The notes beneath the pieces are model-generated. The model was not told the DNA's origin. It did not search any database and saw only the letters and a program-made list of their open reading frames with translations. From an uncultured Erysipelotrichaceae bacterium (lineage in GTDB: Bacteria > Bacillota_I > Bacilli_A > RF39 > UBA660): a stretch of DNA of 64,000 bases. Location of the stretch: assembly GCA_902764145.1 (NCBI GenBank), contig CACWUS010000001.1, positions 85,678 through 149,677 of the forward strand, in the 5' to 3' direction. Below, piece by piece: positions 35,737-43,621 of this stretch. The translations under genes and the position numbers were made by a program. Within the stretch, counting starts at the first letter, position 1, and the number at the start of each line of letters is the position of its first letter.

Positions 35737-36555
35737 ATGAAAATAGAAGTAGGAAATATAAATGTAGAAGAAATATTATTTAGTGGTTCATGTTTTAGAG
35801 CTATTAAAGAAGAAGATGGGAGTATTACAAATATATTATCTGATAGAGTTATTAATCTAAAACAAAATGGAAAATATATTGATGTCTTATCAAGCAATTA
35901 TGATAATTTGGATAGTGTTATTAGAGAATACTTTGATTTAAATAGAGACTATGAAAAAATCAATAGTGAATTAATAAGCAATAATAAAGATTTAAAAGAA
36001 ATGATAGATAAATGTCTTGATTATAGAATTTTAAATCAAGATTCATTTGAAATGTGCGTTAGTTATATTATTAGTCAAAATAATAATGTAAAAAGAATAA
36101 GTAAGAGTATTAATTTGTTATGTGAAAAGTATGGTAAAGAGATAATTTTTAATAAAAAAAAGTATTATTTATTTCCAAGATATGATGATTTAAAAAATTT
36201 GAGTATTGATGATTTTAGAAGTCTTGGCGTTGGCTTTAGAGATAAATATTTAGTTGATTTTATGTCTAAATATCCACTATTAAAAGAAATAGATAATTTG
36301 AGTACTGAAAATGCTTTAGCTGTATTAATGAATATAAAAGGAATTGGCTTAAAAGTAGCATCTTGTATCTTATTATTTGGTTACAAAAGGTTAGATATTT
36401 TTCCTATTGATACTTGGGTAAAGCATTATATATCAGATAATTATAAAATTAAAAACGATGTAAAATCTATTGAAAAATTTGCTAGAGACAATTTTAAGGG
36501 ATATTCTGGTTTAGTAATACAATATATGTTTCATAGTAAGAGGAACTTAAAATAG
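35737..36555 (+). CDS. OGG1-family DNA glycosylase
   Basis: 272 residues. An N-terminal beta-rich OGG_N-like domain is followed by the HhH-GPD domain: CVSYIISQNNNVKRI, then LMNIKGIGLKVASCILLFG, in which the lysine occupies the position of human OGG1 Lys249, and FPIDTWV with the catalytic Asp. The enzyme excises 8-oxoguanine or a similar oxidised base and nicks the strand. It follows the LtaS-like gene by one base, so the two are co-transcribed although their roles differ. The ribosome site is weak (TTAGGG). Confidence 0.88.
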   Translation: MKIEVGNINVEEILFSGSCFRAIKEEDGSITNILSDRVINLKQNGKYIDVLSSNYDNLDSVIREYFDLNRDYEKINSELISNNKDLKEMIDKCLDYRILNQDSFEMCVSYIISQNNNVKRISKSINLLCEKYGKEIIFNKKKYYLFPRYDDLKNLSIDDFRSLGVGFRDKYLVDFMSKYPLLKEIDNLSTENALAVLMNIKGIGLKVASCILLFGYKRLDIFPIDTWVKHYISDNYKIKNDVKSIEKFARDNFKGYSGLVIQYMFHSKRNLK

Positions 36556-36564
36556 TTCTTTTTT
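36540..36564 (+). terminator. Intrinsic terminator after the glycosylase gene
   Basis: GAACT / AGTTC hairpin with flanking A and T runs. Confidence 0.7.
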
Positions 36565-36617
36565 ATTGATTTTTTTTGTTAAAAGGATTATAATATAGCG
36601 TACTTAGGGGTGGTATT

Positions 36618-37670
36618 ATGGAAAATGAAGCAAAGAAAATAGTAGAACTATATAATAAAGCAAATTCTAATAAGGAAGAAATTGTATTATACAATGAAGA
36701 TGGTAGAGATTTTAGTAGAGCTGAGATGACAGTTTTAGCATGTTTAGCTATAGTTGCTAGAGAAGCAGAATATTCAAAAATGCCTGCTTTACCAAAAGAA
36801 GTAGATTACGATGAAGTAATAAAAATATTAATTATTAATAGTTTAGATGGCAAAATTTCTGGTCTTAAAAAGGAAAAAGAATACTCAAATTTAATTGAGT
36901 CATATAAAAATATGGAAATGGGGCCTGCTTATGGAGCTAATATAGTTTATAGAGGAATGATTGATAATTTTAACCCTATATTAGATCCTGTATATAAAGA
37001 GGAAGTATTTGTTTTTGAAAATTTGCGTTTAAGAGAATTAATTAGAAAAGGACATATATACTGGGGATGCAAAGCTGAAAGATTAGAAAGTATATTAGAA
37101 CATATTTATGGATGCTTAGTATTGGCTGTTGGAATAGAATCAGAATATTCATATAGTATCGACTATAAAAAATTATTTAAAATGTTATTATTACATGAGA
37201 CAGGCGAAATAAAAATAGGTGATTTAACTGAATGGGATATTAGTAAGGAAGAAAAAAGTAAAAAGGAAAGAGAAGGAGTAGTAGAAATTCTATCTAAACT
37301 GTATGGTGGAGATAGTTTGATAAATCTGTTAGATGAATTTAATTTAGGTTCAACTCTTGAATCAGAATATGCTAATTTAATTGATAAATTAGAATATGAT
37401 ATGCAAGTAAAAGTTTATGACGATAATAATATGTATGATTTTGAAAGTTATCCTAGAAATGTTGTAACAGAAAGCAATAGGGTACAAGATATTATTAGTA
37501 GAGGTGCACAAAGCGTATTTGATGTTCATTATGAGTATGACAAATCAAGATATAGTAAATTACCTTGTATGAGAAGAATACTTGAGGAAACTAAACAGTT
37601 CAATTTTATTCAAGATAGTGATAAATTATGTAGTACAACAAAAGCTTTTGTTCCAAAATTAAAAAAATAG
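36618..37670 (+). CDS. HD-domain hydrolase (YfbR-like) with HD changed to HE
   Basis: 350 residues. A diverged N-terminal part of about 145 residues precedes an HD-type domain: ERLESILEHIYGCL (first His), MLLLHETGEIKIGDLTEWD (where YfbR has HDxSEVxTGDLPTP) and NLIDKLEYDMQV (last Asp). YfbR-like enzymes are metal-dependent 5'-nucleotidases for deoxynucleoside monophosphates. Here the HD pair is His-Glu, so metal binding may differ or activity may be lost. Position beside uraA-upp would fit nucleotide salvage, but a leader and terminator separate them. GGGGTGG precedes the ATG. Confidence 0.65.
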   Translation: MENEAKKIVELYNKANSNKEEIVLYNEDGRDFSRAEMTVLACLAIVAREAEYSKMPALPKEVDYDEVIKILIINSLDGKISGLKKEKEYSNLIESYKNMEMGPAYGANIVYRGMIDNFNPILDPVYKEEVFVFENLRLRELIRKGHIYWGCKAERLESILEHIYGCLVLAVGIESEYSYSIDYKKLFKMLLLHETGEIKIGDLTEWDISKEEKSKKEREGVVEILSKLYGGDSLINLLDEFNLGSTLESEYANLIDKLEYDMQVKVYDDNNMYDFESYPRNVVTESNRVQDIISRGAQSVFDVHYEYDKSRYSKLPCMRRILEETKQFNFIQDSDKLCSTTKAFVPKLKK

Positions 37671-37719
37671 TTGCAATTAATAAGTAGTTGTGATATCCTT
37701 TTAAAAGAGGAAAAAAGAT

Positions 37720-37803
37720 ATGAGAGAATTAACTAACAAAATTGTTTTTGTTAAATGTAGTATTTTATTAGATACTACTGTTGTTGATTTCTTTGATATT
37801 TAG
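37720..37803 (+). CDS. 27-residue leader peptide of uraA-upp
   Basis: A short ORF (MRELTNKIVFVKCSIL...VVDFFDI) with a good ribosome site (AGAGG at 37706-37710). Its stop codon directly touches the 5' arm of a terminator that precedes uraA. The 3' third of the ORF is rich in U. The arrangement resembles leader ORFs of pyrimidine operons regulated by coupling of translation to transcription (E. coli pyrBI). No conserved protein family. Confidence 0.55.
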   Translation: MRELTNKIVFVKCSILLDTTVVDFFDI

Positions 37804-37833
37804 TCTCATCATTTATTGGTGAGATTTTTTTTT
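37804..37833 (+). terminator. Terminator/attenuator in the uraA leader
   Basis: Stem TCTCATCA / TGGTGAGA (one wobble), TTTAT loop, then nine T. It begins at the base after the leader stop codon and ends 32 bases before uraA, so it can control uraA-upp read-through. Confidence 0.8.
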
Positions 37834-37865
37834 GCTTAATTTATTGTTTTTATAAGGAGGAAAAA

Positions 37866-39146
37866 ATGAAAAGAAACAGTAAAATGTTACTAGATGTTAA
37901 TGACAGGCCACCGATACTAAAATGGTTGCTTTTATCTATGCAACATGTATTTGCTATGTTTGGGGCAACTATTCTAGTACCTATTCTTGTTAATGGAGCT
38001 GCAGGAAGTGAAGTTTTATCAATACCAGTTGCATTAGTATCTTCTGGTATAGGAACACTTATTTATATTGTTTGTACTAGAGGAAAAAGTCCAGTATATT
38101 TAGGTAGTTCATTTGCTTTTATAACACCTATGATAGTAGGCTTTGCATCTGCTGGTAAAGCTGGTGTGTTTTCTGGAATCATGGCAGTTGGTCTTGTATA
38201 TGTACTTGTTGCATTAATAGTAAAAGCTGCAGGTAAAAAATGGCTTAATAAATTATTACCACCAATAGTAGTTGGACCAATGATTATGATAATTGGTTTA
38301 TCACTTGCACCAACAGCAGTTAGTGAAATTGGATTAAATGAAGCAAGTGTACCATGGAAAAATGTAGTTGTTGCATTAGTTTCATTTTTAACTACTGCAA
38401 TACTTGCTGTAAGAGGAAAAGGATTTTTTAAAGTAATACCATTTTTAATAGGTATGATTGCAGGATATATTACTTCAATGATTTTAGGAATAGTTGATTT
38501 TAGCGCAATAACTAGTGCTAAAATAATAAGTACACCTGCATTTTATGTACCATTTGTTCATTATAAGTTAAGCGCTAAAGCATTATTAACAATTGTTCCA
38601 ATAGCACTTGTTACTATGGCAGAACATATTGGAGATCATAAAGTATTAGGTTCTATTATAGATAAAGACTTAATTGAAGATCCTGGGCTTGATAGAACAC
38701 TAATGGGAGATGGATTTGCAACATTTGCAGCTGGATTAATTGGAGGACCTGCCAACACAACTTATGGTGAAAATACATCTGTAGTTGGTATGACAAAAGT
38801 AGCATCTGTTTGGGTAACAGGACTTGCTGCAGTAATAGCAATTATATTTGGATTCTTAGGTCAATTATCAGCAATTATATCATCAATTCCAAATGCTGTA
38901 CTAGGTGGAGTTGCAATTCTTCTTTATGGATTTATTTCAGTAAATGGTCTTAAAATATTAATACAGAATCAAGTTGATTTTGGAAATACTAAAAATGTAA
39001 TTGTAGCTGCTTCAATGTTAGTATTAGGATTAGGTGGAGCTGCAATTTCAATTATAACTAAAAATGTAAATGTATCAATTTCAGGAATGTCACTTGCAGC
39101 TATAATTGGTATATTATTAAATCTTTTAGTACCGGAGGAAAAATAA
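37866..39146 (+). CDS. uraA: Uracil permease (NCS2 family, UraA-like)
   Basis: 426 residues with about 12-14 membrane segments. The NCS2 features are [19 protein letters not shown] at the start, [16 protein letters not shown] (substrate-binding Glu) and [20 protein letters not shown] (second Glu), the last being typical of the uracil branch rather than xanthine/urate permeases. It imports uracil with protons. It overlaps upp by one base, forming a uracil uptake and salvage operon controlled by the leader upstream. Confidence 0.92.
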   Translation: MKRNSKMLLDVNDRPPILKWLLLSMQHVFAMFGATILVPILVNGAAGSEVLSIPVALVSSGIGTLIYIVCTRGKSPVYLGSSFAFITPMIVGFASAGKAGVFSGIMAVGLVYVLVALIVKAAGKKWLNKLLPPIVVGPMIMIIGLSLAPTAVSEIGLNEASVPWKNVVVALVSFLTTAILAVRGKGFFKVIPFLIGMIAGYITSMILGIVDFSAITSAKIISTPAFYVPFVHYKLSAKALLTIVPIALVTMAEHIGDHKVLGSIIDKDLIEDPGLDRTLMGDGFATFAAGLIGGPANTTYGENTSVVGMTKVASVWVTGLAAVIAIIFGFLGQLSAIISSIPNAVLGGVAILLYGFISVNGLKILIQNQVDFGNTKNVIVAASMLVLGLGGAAISIITKNVNVSISGMSLAAIIGILLNLLVPEEK

Positions 39147-39772
39147 TGAAAGAAATTGTTTTAAATCATCCATTAATAACGCATAAATTAGCAATTTTAA
39201 GAGATAAAAATACTGGTACAAAAGAATTTAGAGAATTAATAAGTGAAATATCTATATTACTATGCTATGAAGCTACAAAGGATGCTAAGTTACATAGTGC
39301 AGAAATAGAAACACCTTTAGAAAAATATAAAACAAAGAAATTAAATGAAGATGACTATGCATTTGTTCCAATATTAAGAGCAGGAATGAGCATGGTAGAA
39401 GGAATAATTAAAGTTATACCAAATGCAAAAATAGGACATATAGGTTTGTATAGAAATGAAGAAACTTTGGAACCTGTGGAGTATTATTATAAAATGCCAG
39501 AAAACATAAAAAAAAGGCAAGTATTTATACTAGATCCTATGCTTGCAACTGGAGGAAGTGCTATAGCTACTATTGATAGATTAAAGAAAGATGGAGTAAA
39601 AAATATTAAATTCTTGTGTGTAATAGCTGCTCCAGATGGAGTAAAAGCAGTTCAATCAAAGCACCCTGATGTTCAAATATATTGTGCTTCAGTTGATAGA
39701 AAATTGAATGATGTAGGATATATTCTACCAGGCCTGGGTGATGCTGGAGATAGAGTGTATGGTACAAAATAA
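39146..39772 (+). CDS. upp: Uracil phosphoribosyltransferase
   Basis: 208 residues, the normal length. Contains [11 protein letters not shown], the PRPP-binding [18 protein letters not shown] and the C-terminal uracil-binding [17 protein letters not shown]. It converts uracil and PRPP to UMP. Its start overlaps the uraA stop (TAATG), so uptake and salvage are translationally coupled. A strong terminator begins right after the stop. Confidence 0.97.
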   Translation: MKEIVLNHPLITHKLAILRDKNTGTKEFRELISEISILLCYEATKDAKLHSAEIETPLEKYKTKKLNEDDYAFVPILRAGMSMVEGIIKVIPNAKIGHIGLYRNEETLEPVEYYYKMPENIKKRQVFILDPMLATGGSAIATIDRLKKDGVKNIKFLCVIAAPDGVKAVQSKHPDVQIYCASVDRKLNDVGYILPGLGDAGDRVYGTK

Positions 39773-39793
39773 GCAGTAATTTTACTGCTTTTT
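39771..39793 (+). terminator. Intrinsic terminator after upp
   Basis: AAGCAGTA / TACTGCTT stem, four-base loop, T run. Confidence 0.9.
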
Positions 39794-39814
39794 ATATTTA
39801 TCTAATAATTTTTA

Positions 39815-39823
39815 TGCTATAAT
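39815..39823 (+). promoter_or_regulatory. Extended -10 promoter for a likely leaderless gene
   Basis: TG-C-TATAAT (TATAAT at 39818-39823). The first base of the next ATG (39831) lies eight bases after the -10 box, where transcription should start. No good -35 box and no ribosome site are visible. Confidence 0.7.
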
Positions 39824-39830
39824 TAATCAT

Positions 39831-40460
39831 ATGATAAAGAAAATAATAAAAGAAAATTATTATTATATATTTGTAATATTATTTTTATTAATAATATTAT
39901 CTATAATTATGAATTTATCTGTACTAGATAGTATAGCAACTTTTGATTATAAATTTATTAGTTTTATAAATGAATATAGTAGTGATAAATTAAGTTTATT
40001 ATTTAAGTTTGTTACTAATTTTGGTGATTTTTATATACCAGTATTTATACTGTTTTGTATTTTAATTTTCGTTAAAAATAAATGGTATTTTTATATTGAA
40101 GCAGCATCATACATGTTTTCTGGTATCATTACTTATATTGCAAAATTACTAGCATCTAGACCAAGACCACTTGAAGCTTTAATAGAAATACCTAGTAGTT
40201 TCAGTTTTCCTAGTGGACATACATTAACATCTATTGTGTTTTATGGATTATTATTTTACTTAGTAAGTATACATTCTAGTAAGACAACTAAAATAGTTGG
40301 TTTTATATTATCACTTATAATAATATCTATTGTTGCAATATCTAGGATATATTTAGGAGTACATTATTTTACTGATGTAGTAGGTGGTTTTATTCTTGGT
40401 ATACCATGTTTAATGATGATAATAAACATTATTGAGAAGAATTTTAAGGAGAAGTTATGA
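39831..40460 (+). CDS. PAP2-family membrane phosphatase
   Basis: 209 residues with about six membrane segments and the three phosphatase motifs: KLLASRPRP, FPSGHT and SRIYLGVHYFTDVVGG. Such enzymes remove phosphate from lipid phosphates such as undecaprenyl pyrophosphate or phosphatidic acid. No Shine-Dalgarno sequence lies before the ATG, and the -10 box ends seven bases upstream, so the mRNA is probably leaderless. The stop overlaps the patatin start (ATGA), so the two are coupled and may both act on membrane lipids. Confidence 0.88.
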   Translation: MIKKIIKENYYYIFVILFLLIILSIIMNLSVLDSIATFDYKFISFINEYSSDKLSLLFKFVTNFGDFYIPVFILFCILIFVKNKWYFYIEAASYMFSGIITYIAKLLASRPRPLEALIEIPSSFSFPSGHTLTSIVFYGLLFYLVSIHSSKTTKIVGFILSLIIISIVAISRIYLGVHYFTDVVGGFILGIPCLMMIINIIEKNFKEKL

Positions 40461-41518
40461 AAGCATTATTATTTGAAGGTGGGGGAGCTAAAGGAGCTTA
40501 TGAAGCAGGTGCAGTTAAGGCATTAAATAAGAAAAAAATTTATTTTGATGGTGTAGGTGGAACATCAATTGGAGCTTTTAATGCTGCCTTTTATGCACAA
40601 AAAAATTTTAATGGAATGTACAAACTATGGCTAAGTGTTGATAGTCAAGAGTTATTTGGTATTGAACCTAAATTATTATTAGATTTTCAAAATAGAAATG
40701 TAACAATAGATAATATAAAAAAAGGATTAACTACTGTTGGCAAAATTATTAAAAATAAGGGTATTGATACTGAAAATATAATGAAATTTTTGAAAAAATA
40801 TGTTAAGGAAGATAGAATTAGAAGAAGTAAAATTGATTATGCTTTAAATACATATTCCTTGAGTGATAGAAAACCAGTTGAAGTATTTAAAAAAGACATA
40901 CCTGTTGGTAAGATGCATGAATATATATTATCTAGTGCTTATTTGCCTATATTTAAATTTGAAAGAATAATTGACGACAAATATTATGTTGATGGTGGTG
41001 TATATTCAAATTGCCCAATTGATTTGTTTGTTGAAGCAGGATATGATGAAATATATGTATTAAGAGCATGGCAAAATAAACTAAAATATAAAAATACAAA
41101 AAAAGCTAAAATACATATAATTGGCCCTAGAGAAGATTTGGGTTCTATTATGTTATTTGAAAAGCAAACAGCAGAATATAGATTTAATCTAGGATATTTT
41201 GATATGATTAAATATTTAGATAATCTAGATGGAAATAAATACTATTTTAAACATTATAGTGATGAATATTATGATAATTTATTTGATAAAAATACATTAA
41301 ATAGAATGATTAAGATTCTAAATAAGGGAAAAAAACCAAAATCAAATAAAGATTTTATACTTAATGTAATAGAGAAGATATGCAGTGAATCTAAAATAGA
41401 AAGATTTAGAATCTATAATTTACCATACTTAATTACAAGACTTAAGTATAGATATGCTGGTAATAGAAAAAATATTTACTATGACTTTATTAAAAATATA
41501 AAAGTAGAATTTGAATAA
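40457..41518 (+). CDS. Patatin-like phospholipase
   Basis: 353 residues. The oxyanion loop GGGAKGAYEAGA, the nucleophile elbow GGTSIGAFNA (Ser about 41) and the catalytic Asp in YVDGGVYSNCP are all present. It belongs to the cytoplasmic RssA/YlbK-type patatin group without a signal peptide; the likely activity is hydrolysis of acyl chains from phospholipids. The last third, rich in Lys, Tyr and Asn, is not recognised. It is coupled to the PAP2 gene and followed by a terminator. Confidence 0.88.
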   Translation: MKALLFEGGGAKGAYEAGAVKALNKKKIYFDGVGGTSIGAFNAAFYAQKNFNGMYKLWLSVDSQELFGIEPKLLLDFQNRNVTIDNIKKGLTTVGKIIKNKGIDTENIMKFLKKYVKEDRIRRSKIDYALNTYSLSDRKPVEVFKKDIPVGKMHEYILSSAYLPIFKFERIIDDKYYVDGGVYSNCPIDLFVEAGYDEIYVLRAWQNKLKYKNTKKAKIHIIGPREDLGSIMLFEKQTAEYRFNLGYFDMIKYLDNLDGNKYYFKHYSDEYYDNLFDKNTLNRMIKILNKGKKPKSNKDFILNVIEKICSESKIERFRIYNLPYLITRLKYRYAGNRKNIYYDFIKNIKVEFE

Positions 41519-41529
41519 TTCTACTTTTT
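41501..41529 (+). terminator. Intrinsic terminator after the patatin gene
   Basis: AAAGTAGAATT / AATTCTACTTT stem with a T run. Confidence 0.9.
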
Positions 41530-41541
41530 ATTAATATTTGC

Positions 41542-41569
41542 TTGAAAAAATAATATAATGTGTTAAAAT
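41542..41569 (+). promoter_or_regulatory. Promoter of tRNA-Gly
   Basis: TTGAAA (41542-41547), 16 bases, TAAAAT (41564-41569); the tRNA begins 13 bases later. Confidence 0.7.
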
Positions 41570-41581
41570 ATTATTACTGAT

Positions 41582-41656
41582 GCAGGTGTAGTACAACGGC
41601 TAGTACGTGGCCTTGCCAAGGCTGAGGCGAGGGTTCGACTCCCTTCACTTGCTCCA
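41582..41656 (+). tRNA. tRNA-Gly (GCC)
   Basis: Acceptor arms GCAGGTG / CACTTGC (one G-U), anticodon stem TGGCC/GGCTG with loop TTGCCAA (anticodon GCC), a T-arm with TTCGACT, and an encoded CCA. A conserved-looking 3' flank and terminator follow. Confidence 0.93.
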
Positions 41657-41686
41657 TTGACGAATCTGTTCGAACTTTTCGAACTT
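41651..41686 (+). repeat. Direct repeat, copy A (tRNA-Gly 3' end plus flank)
   Basis: 36 bases starting GCTCCA and containing TCGAACTTTTCGA. It matches copy B at 42347-42382 at about 29 of 36 positions without gaps. Each copy is followed by a hairpin with a T run. Confidence 0.8.
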
Positions 41687-41696
41687 AATATAAATT

Positions 41697-41723
41697 TCAG
41701 TCTGAAATACGGCTGATTTTTTT
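41697..41723 (+). terminator. Terminator after tRNA-Gly
   Basis: TCAGTC / GGCTGA hairpin (one G-U) followed by seven T. Confidence 0.75.
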
Positions 41724-41730
41724 ACTATAT

Positions 41731-41779
41731 AAAAAATCCCCAATGGTTATTTTGATACTCGTGTCAAAATACCTAGGGG
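41731..41779 (-). terminator. Terminator of the Nudix gene
   Basis: Read on the minus strand: a long imperfect hairpin with CCCC/GGGG at its base and a perfect TATTTTGA/TCAAAATA upper stem, followed by T6. Confidence 0.75.
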
Positions 41780-41810
41780 GTTAAATATTTTGTCGTTTTG
41801 TCAAAATTTA

Positions 41811-42287
41811 CTAAGCATTTTCTTTTATACTTTTAATTAAAAATTTACAGCTTTCAGTAACTAATTCTGAAGTTATTGCATCTTCATATGTAAAAAATTG
41901 ATAACCTAGACATTTTTCAGGTTCCATAATTTTTATTTTACCTTGAATATATTTTCCTAAATATATAATAAAAATCCAATTAATATCATTTTTATAACAA
42001 TGATAAATTCCAATTGAATTACTTATATCTATAATGGCATCGCTACCAATTTCTTCTTTTAATTCACGTATAATTGCACTTTTAAAAGTTGCATCAGTAT
42101 CATCAAATTTGCCGCCAACATCTTCAAACAATCCATTTTCATCGCGTGATTTAACTCCTCTTTGTTGCAATAATATTTTTCCTTCATTATTCTCAATATG
42201 GATTATAACTCCTATTTTTTGATTATTATATTGAAATTTATTAATATCTTCTATTGTTGCTTCATGATTTAATTTATAAAAATTCAT
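41811..42287 (-). CDS. Nudix hydrolase
   Basis: About 158 residues. The Nudix box reads GGKFDDTDATFKSAIIRELK followed by EEIG, close to GX5EX7REUXEEXGU but with one extra residue, and Asp near the position of the first Glu. Flanks such as GKILLQQRGVKS and WIFIIYLG fit the fold. Substrate unknown (a nucleoside diphosphate derivative is expected). It has its own promoter and terminator and lies alone on the minus strand between two copies of the tRNA-Gly flank, suggesting a small acquired cassette. The ATG at 42287 follows GGTGA; upstream in-frame starts overlap the site. Confidence 0.8.
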   Translation of the reverse strand: MNFYKLNHEATIEDINKFQYNNQKIGVIIHIENNEGKILLQQRGVKSRDENGLFEDVGGKFDDTDATFKSAIIRELKEEIGSDAIIDISNSIGIYHCYKNDINWIFIIYLGKYIQGKIKIMEPEKCLGYQFFTYEDAITSELVTESCKFLIKSIKENA

Positions 42288-42303
42288 ATTCATCACCGCT
42301 TAT

Positions 42304-42332
42304 ATTATAGTTAATATATTTAAAGTTGTAAA
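42304..42332 (-). promoter_or_regulatory. Promoter of the Nudix gene
   Basis: On the minus strand: TTTACA (42327-42332), 17 bases, TATAAT (42304-42309). Confidence 0.75.
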
Positions 42333-42346
42333 TATCTACGGCAACC

Positions 42347-42382
42347 GCTCCATAGTGAAATCTGCTCGAACTTTTCGAGTTT
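42347..42382 (+). repeat. Direct repeat, copy B (tRNA 3'-end-like)
   Basis: Matches copy A at 41651-41686, including GCTCCA and TCGAACTTTTCGA. It is preceded by CAACCG, so CAACCGC-T-CCA could be the 3' end of a vanished second tRNA; no T-arm with a TTCRA loop is left. Confidence 0.75.
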
Positions 42383-42391
42383 TGATAAATA

Positions 42392-42419
42392 ACTAATCCA
42401 GAAACGGATTAGTTTTTTT
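42392..42419 (+). terminator. Terminator following repeat copy B
   Basis: ACTAATCC / GGATTAGT perfect stem with seven T. No intact gene precedes it on the plus strand, supporting loss of a former tRNA here. Confidence 0.85.
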
Positions 42420-42421
42420 GT

Positions 42422-42493
42422 GATAAGATACAAACTTTATCTAATACACTAGTTAATACTTATGAACAATTAAAAGACAAAAATAATATGTAG
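42422..42493 (+). pseudogene. Possible 3' remnant of a coding sequence
   Basis: An open frame without a start reads DKIQTLSNTLVNTYEQLKD and ends in TAG at 42491. The composition looks like the helical tail of a protein, and there is no ribosome site or start. It may be a gene fragment left at the tRNA-linked island, or chance. Confidence 0.25.
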
Positions 42494-42541
42494 ATTTTTG
42501 AAGTTTATTGTGATATATTATAGACATAAAGGAGAGTTGTT

Positions 42542-43321
42542 ATGGCAAAGAAGGAAAGAAATATTATTGAAGTTGCTGAAAAAAATGAAAGCAACAAAAA
42601 AATTGGTGTTGATTCAAAAGGCAAGCTTGTTGAAGTAAAAGAAACACCAAAAGAAGGTGCTAAAACTAAGAGAATAATAGCTATTTGCTTATGGTTAGTT
42701 GGTATTTTCTTTGAAGTAGTAGCTATACTAAGATTGAAGGGAACTATTGATTGGATACCAAGTATGAGTGAAACAGTATTCTTAATTGTTTGCTTAGTAC
42801 TAGATTGTATTGCTGTTCTTATTGGTTCTCAATTCTGGAAGAAAGCAAATCATATTGATCCTGCTAGTGAAAAGAACCCAACTAAGTTCTGGATTCAAAA
42901 TAACTTAGGATCAATCATATCAGTTATCGCATTTTTACCAATTATCATTTTTGTTCTAACTGATAAAGATATGGATAAGAAAAATAAGACTATTGTTTCA
43001 GTTGTAGCAATTGTAGCTTTATTAGTTGCTGGTATAGGTAGTTATGATTTTAATCCAGTATCTATGGAACAAGTTGAAAAAGCACAACAAGAAGTTTTAG
43101 CAACAGGAAATTATGATGTTAATGAAGATGGAGAAGCTATTGTTTATTGGGCTGAACATAGTAAGAAGTACCATGTAGATAAAGATTGTCCTGCATTACA
43201 AAATAGTGAAAATGTATATTTTGGAACTGTTAAAGCTGCTTATGAAAAAGGTTTAACTGAACCTTGTAGAAGATGTATTCATGAACTTGAAGAAGAGCAT
43301 ACTGAAGAGGAAAAACAATAA
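42542..43321 (+). CDS. Membrane protein with C-terminal Ada-like zinc-binding motif
   Basis: 259 residues. A charged N-terminal region of about 45 residues is followed by four hydrophobic segments (about 46-66, 76-97, 121-140, 147-165) and a C-terminal domain: YWAEHSKKYHVDKDCPALQ, then EKGLTEPCRRCIHELEE. The spacing His/Cys...PCxxC resembles the small metal-binding domain of Ada-type proteins, found at the ends of many secreted or membrane proteins. Function unknown. AAGGAG precedes the ATG. It overlaps the next small gene by one base. Confidence 0.65.
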   Translation: MAKKERNIIEVAEKNESNKKIGVDSKGKLVEVKETPKEGAKTKRIIAICLWLVGIFFEVVAILRLKGTIDWIPSMSETVFLIVCLVLDCIAVLIGSQFWKKANHIDPASEKNPTKFWIQNNLGSIISVIAFLPIIIFVLTDKDMDKKNKTIVSVVAIVALLVAGIGSYDFNPVSMEQVEKAQQEVLATGNYDVNEDGEAIVYWAEHSKKYHVDKDCPALQNSENVYFGTVKAAYEKGLTEPCRRCIHELEEEHTEEEKQ

Positions 43322-43596
43322 TGGCTAAGTTGGTTGAAGTTAAAGAAGAGAAAAAGACTAAATCTAAATCTAAAAGTAAAATTGATTTAGGCAAAATTAA
43401 AAAGATTATCGATGACAATCCTGAAGCAGTAAGAAAAATTAAAGAAGGTGTTACTGATATAATAACTAGTAAAGTTATTGGTAGTAAGACAAGTAAAAAA
43501 GGTACTAAGAAATCTACAAAAAGTACTAAAAAATCGAGTAATAATGATGGATTATCAAAGGTAATGGATTTAGCAGGGACATTATTAAAAAAATAA
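43321..43596 (+). CDS. Small lysine-rich protein, unknown
   Basis: 91 residues, highly basic. A first part (LVEVKEEKKTKSKSKSKIDL) resembles the LVEVKE segment near the start of the preceding membrane protein. A central helix (KIKKIIDDNPEAVRKIKEGV) and a Lys/Thr/Ser repeat tract (KKGTKKSTKSTKK) follow. Coupled by TAATG overlap to the membrane protein. The composition suggests nucleic acid or acidic-surface binding, but no family is recognised. Confidence 0.6.
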   Translation: MAKLVEVKEEKKTKSKSKSKIDLGKIKKIIDDNPEAVRKIKEGVTDIITSKVIGSKTSKKGTKKSTKSTKKSSNNDGLSKVMDLAGTLLKK

Positions 43597-43621
43597 AACT
43601 TATGAGTTTCATAAGTTTTTT
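43596..43621. terminator. Bidirectional terminator
   Basis: AAAACTTATGA / TCATAAGTTTT stem between convergent genes. Confidence 0.9.

Noticed and set aside
37681-37866. Purine or PreQ1-type riboswitch ahead of uraA
   Set aside because: No conserved riboswitch core could be recognised; the leader is explained by a short ORF and terminator.
41651-42382. Transposon or insertion sequence around the Nudix gene
   Set aside because: Direct repeats are tRNA-flank copies, not short target duplications; no terminal inverted repeats and no transposase.
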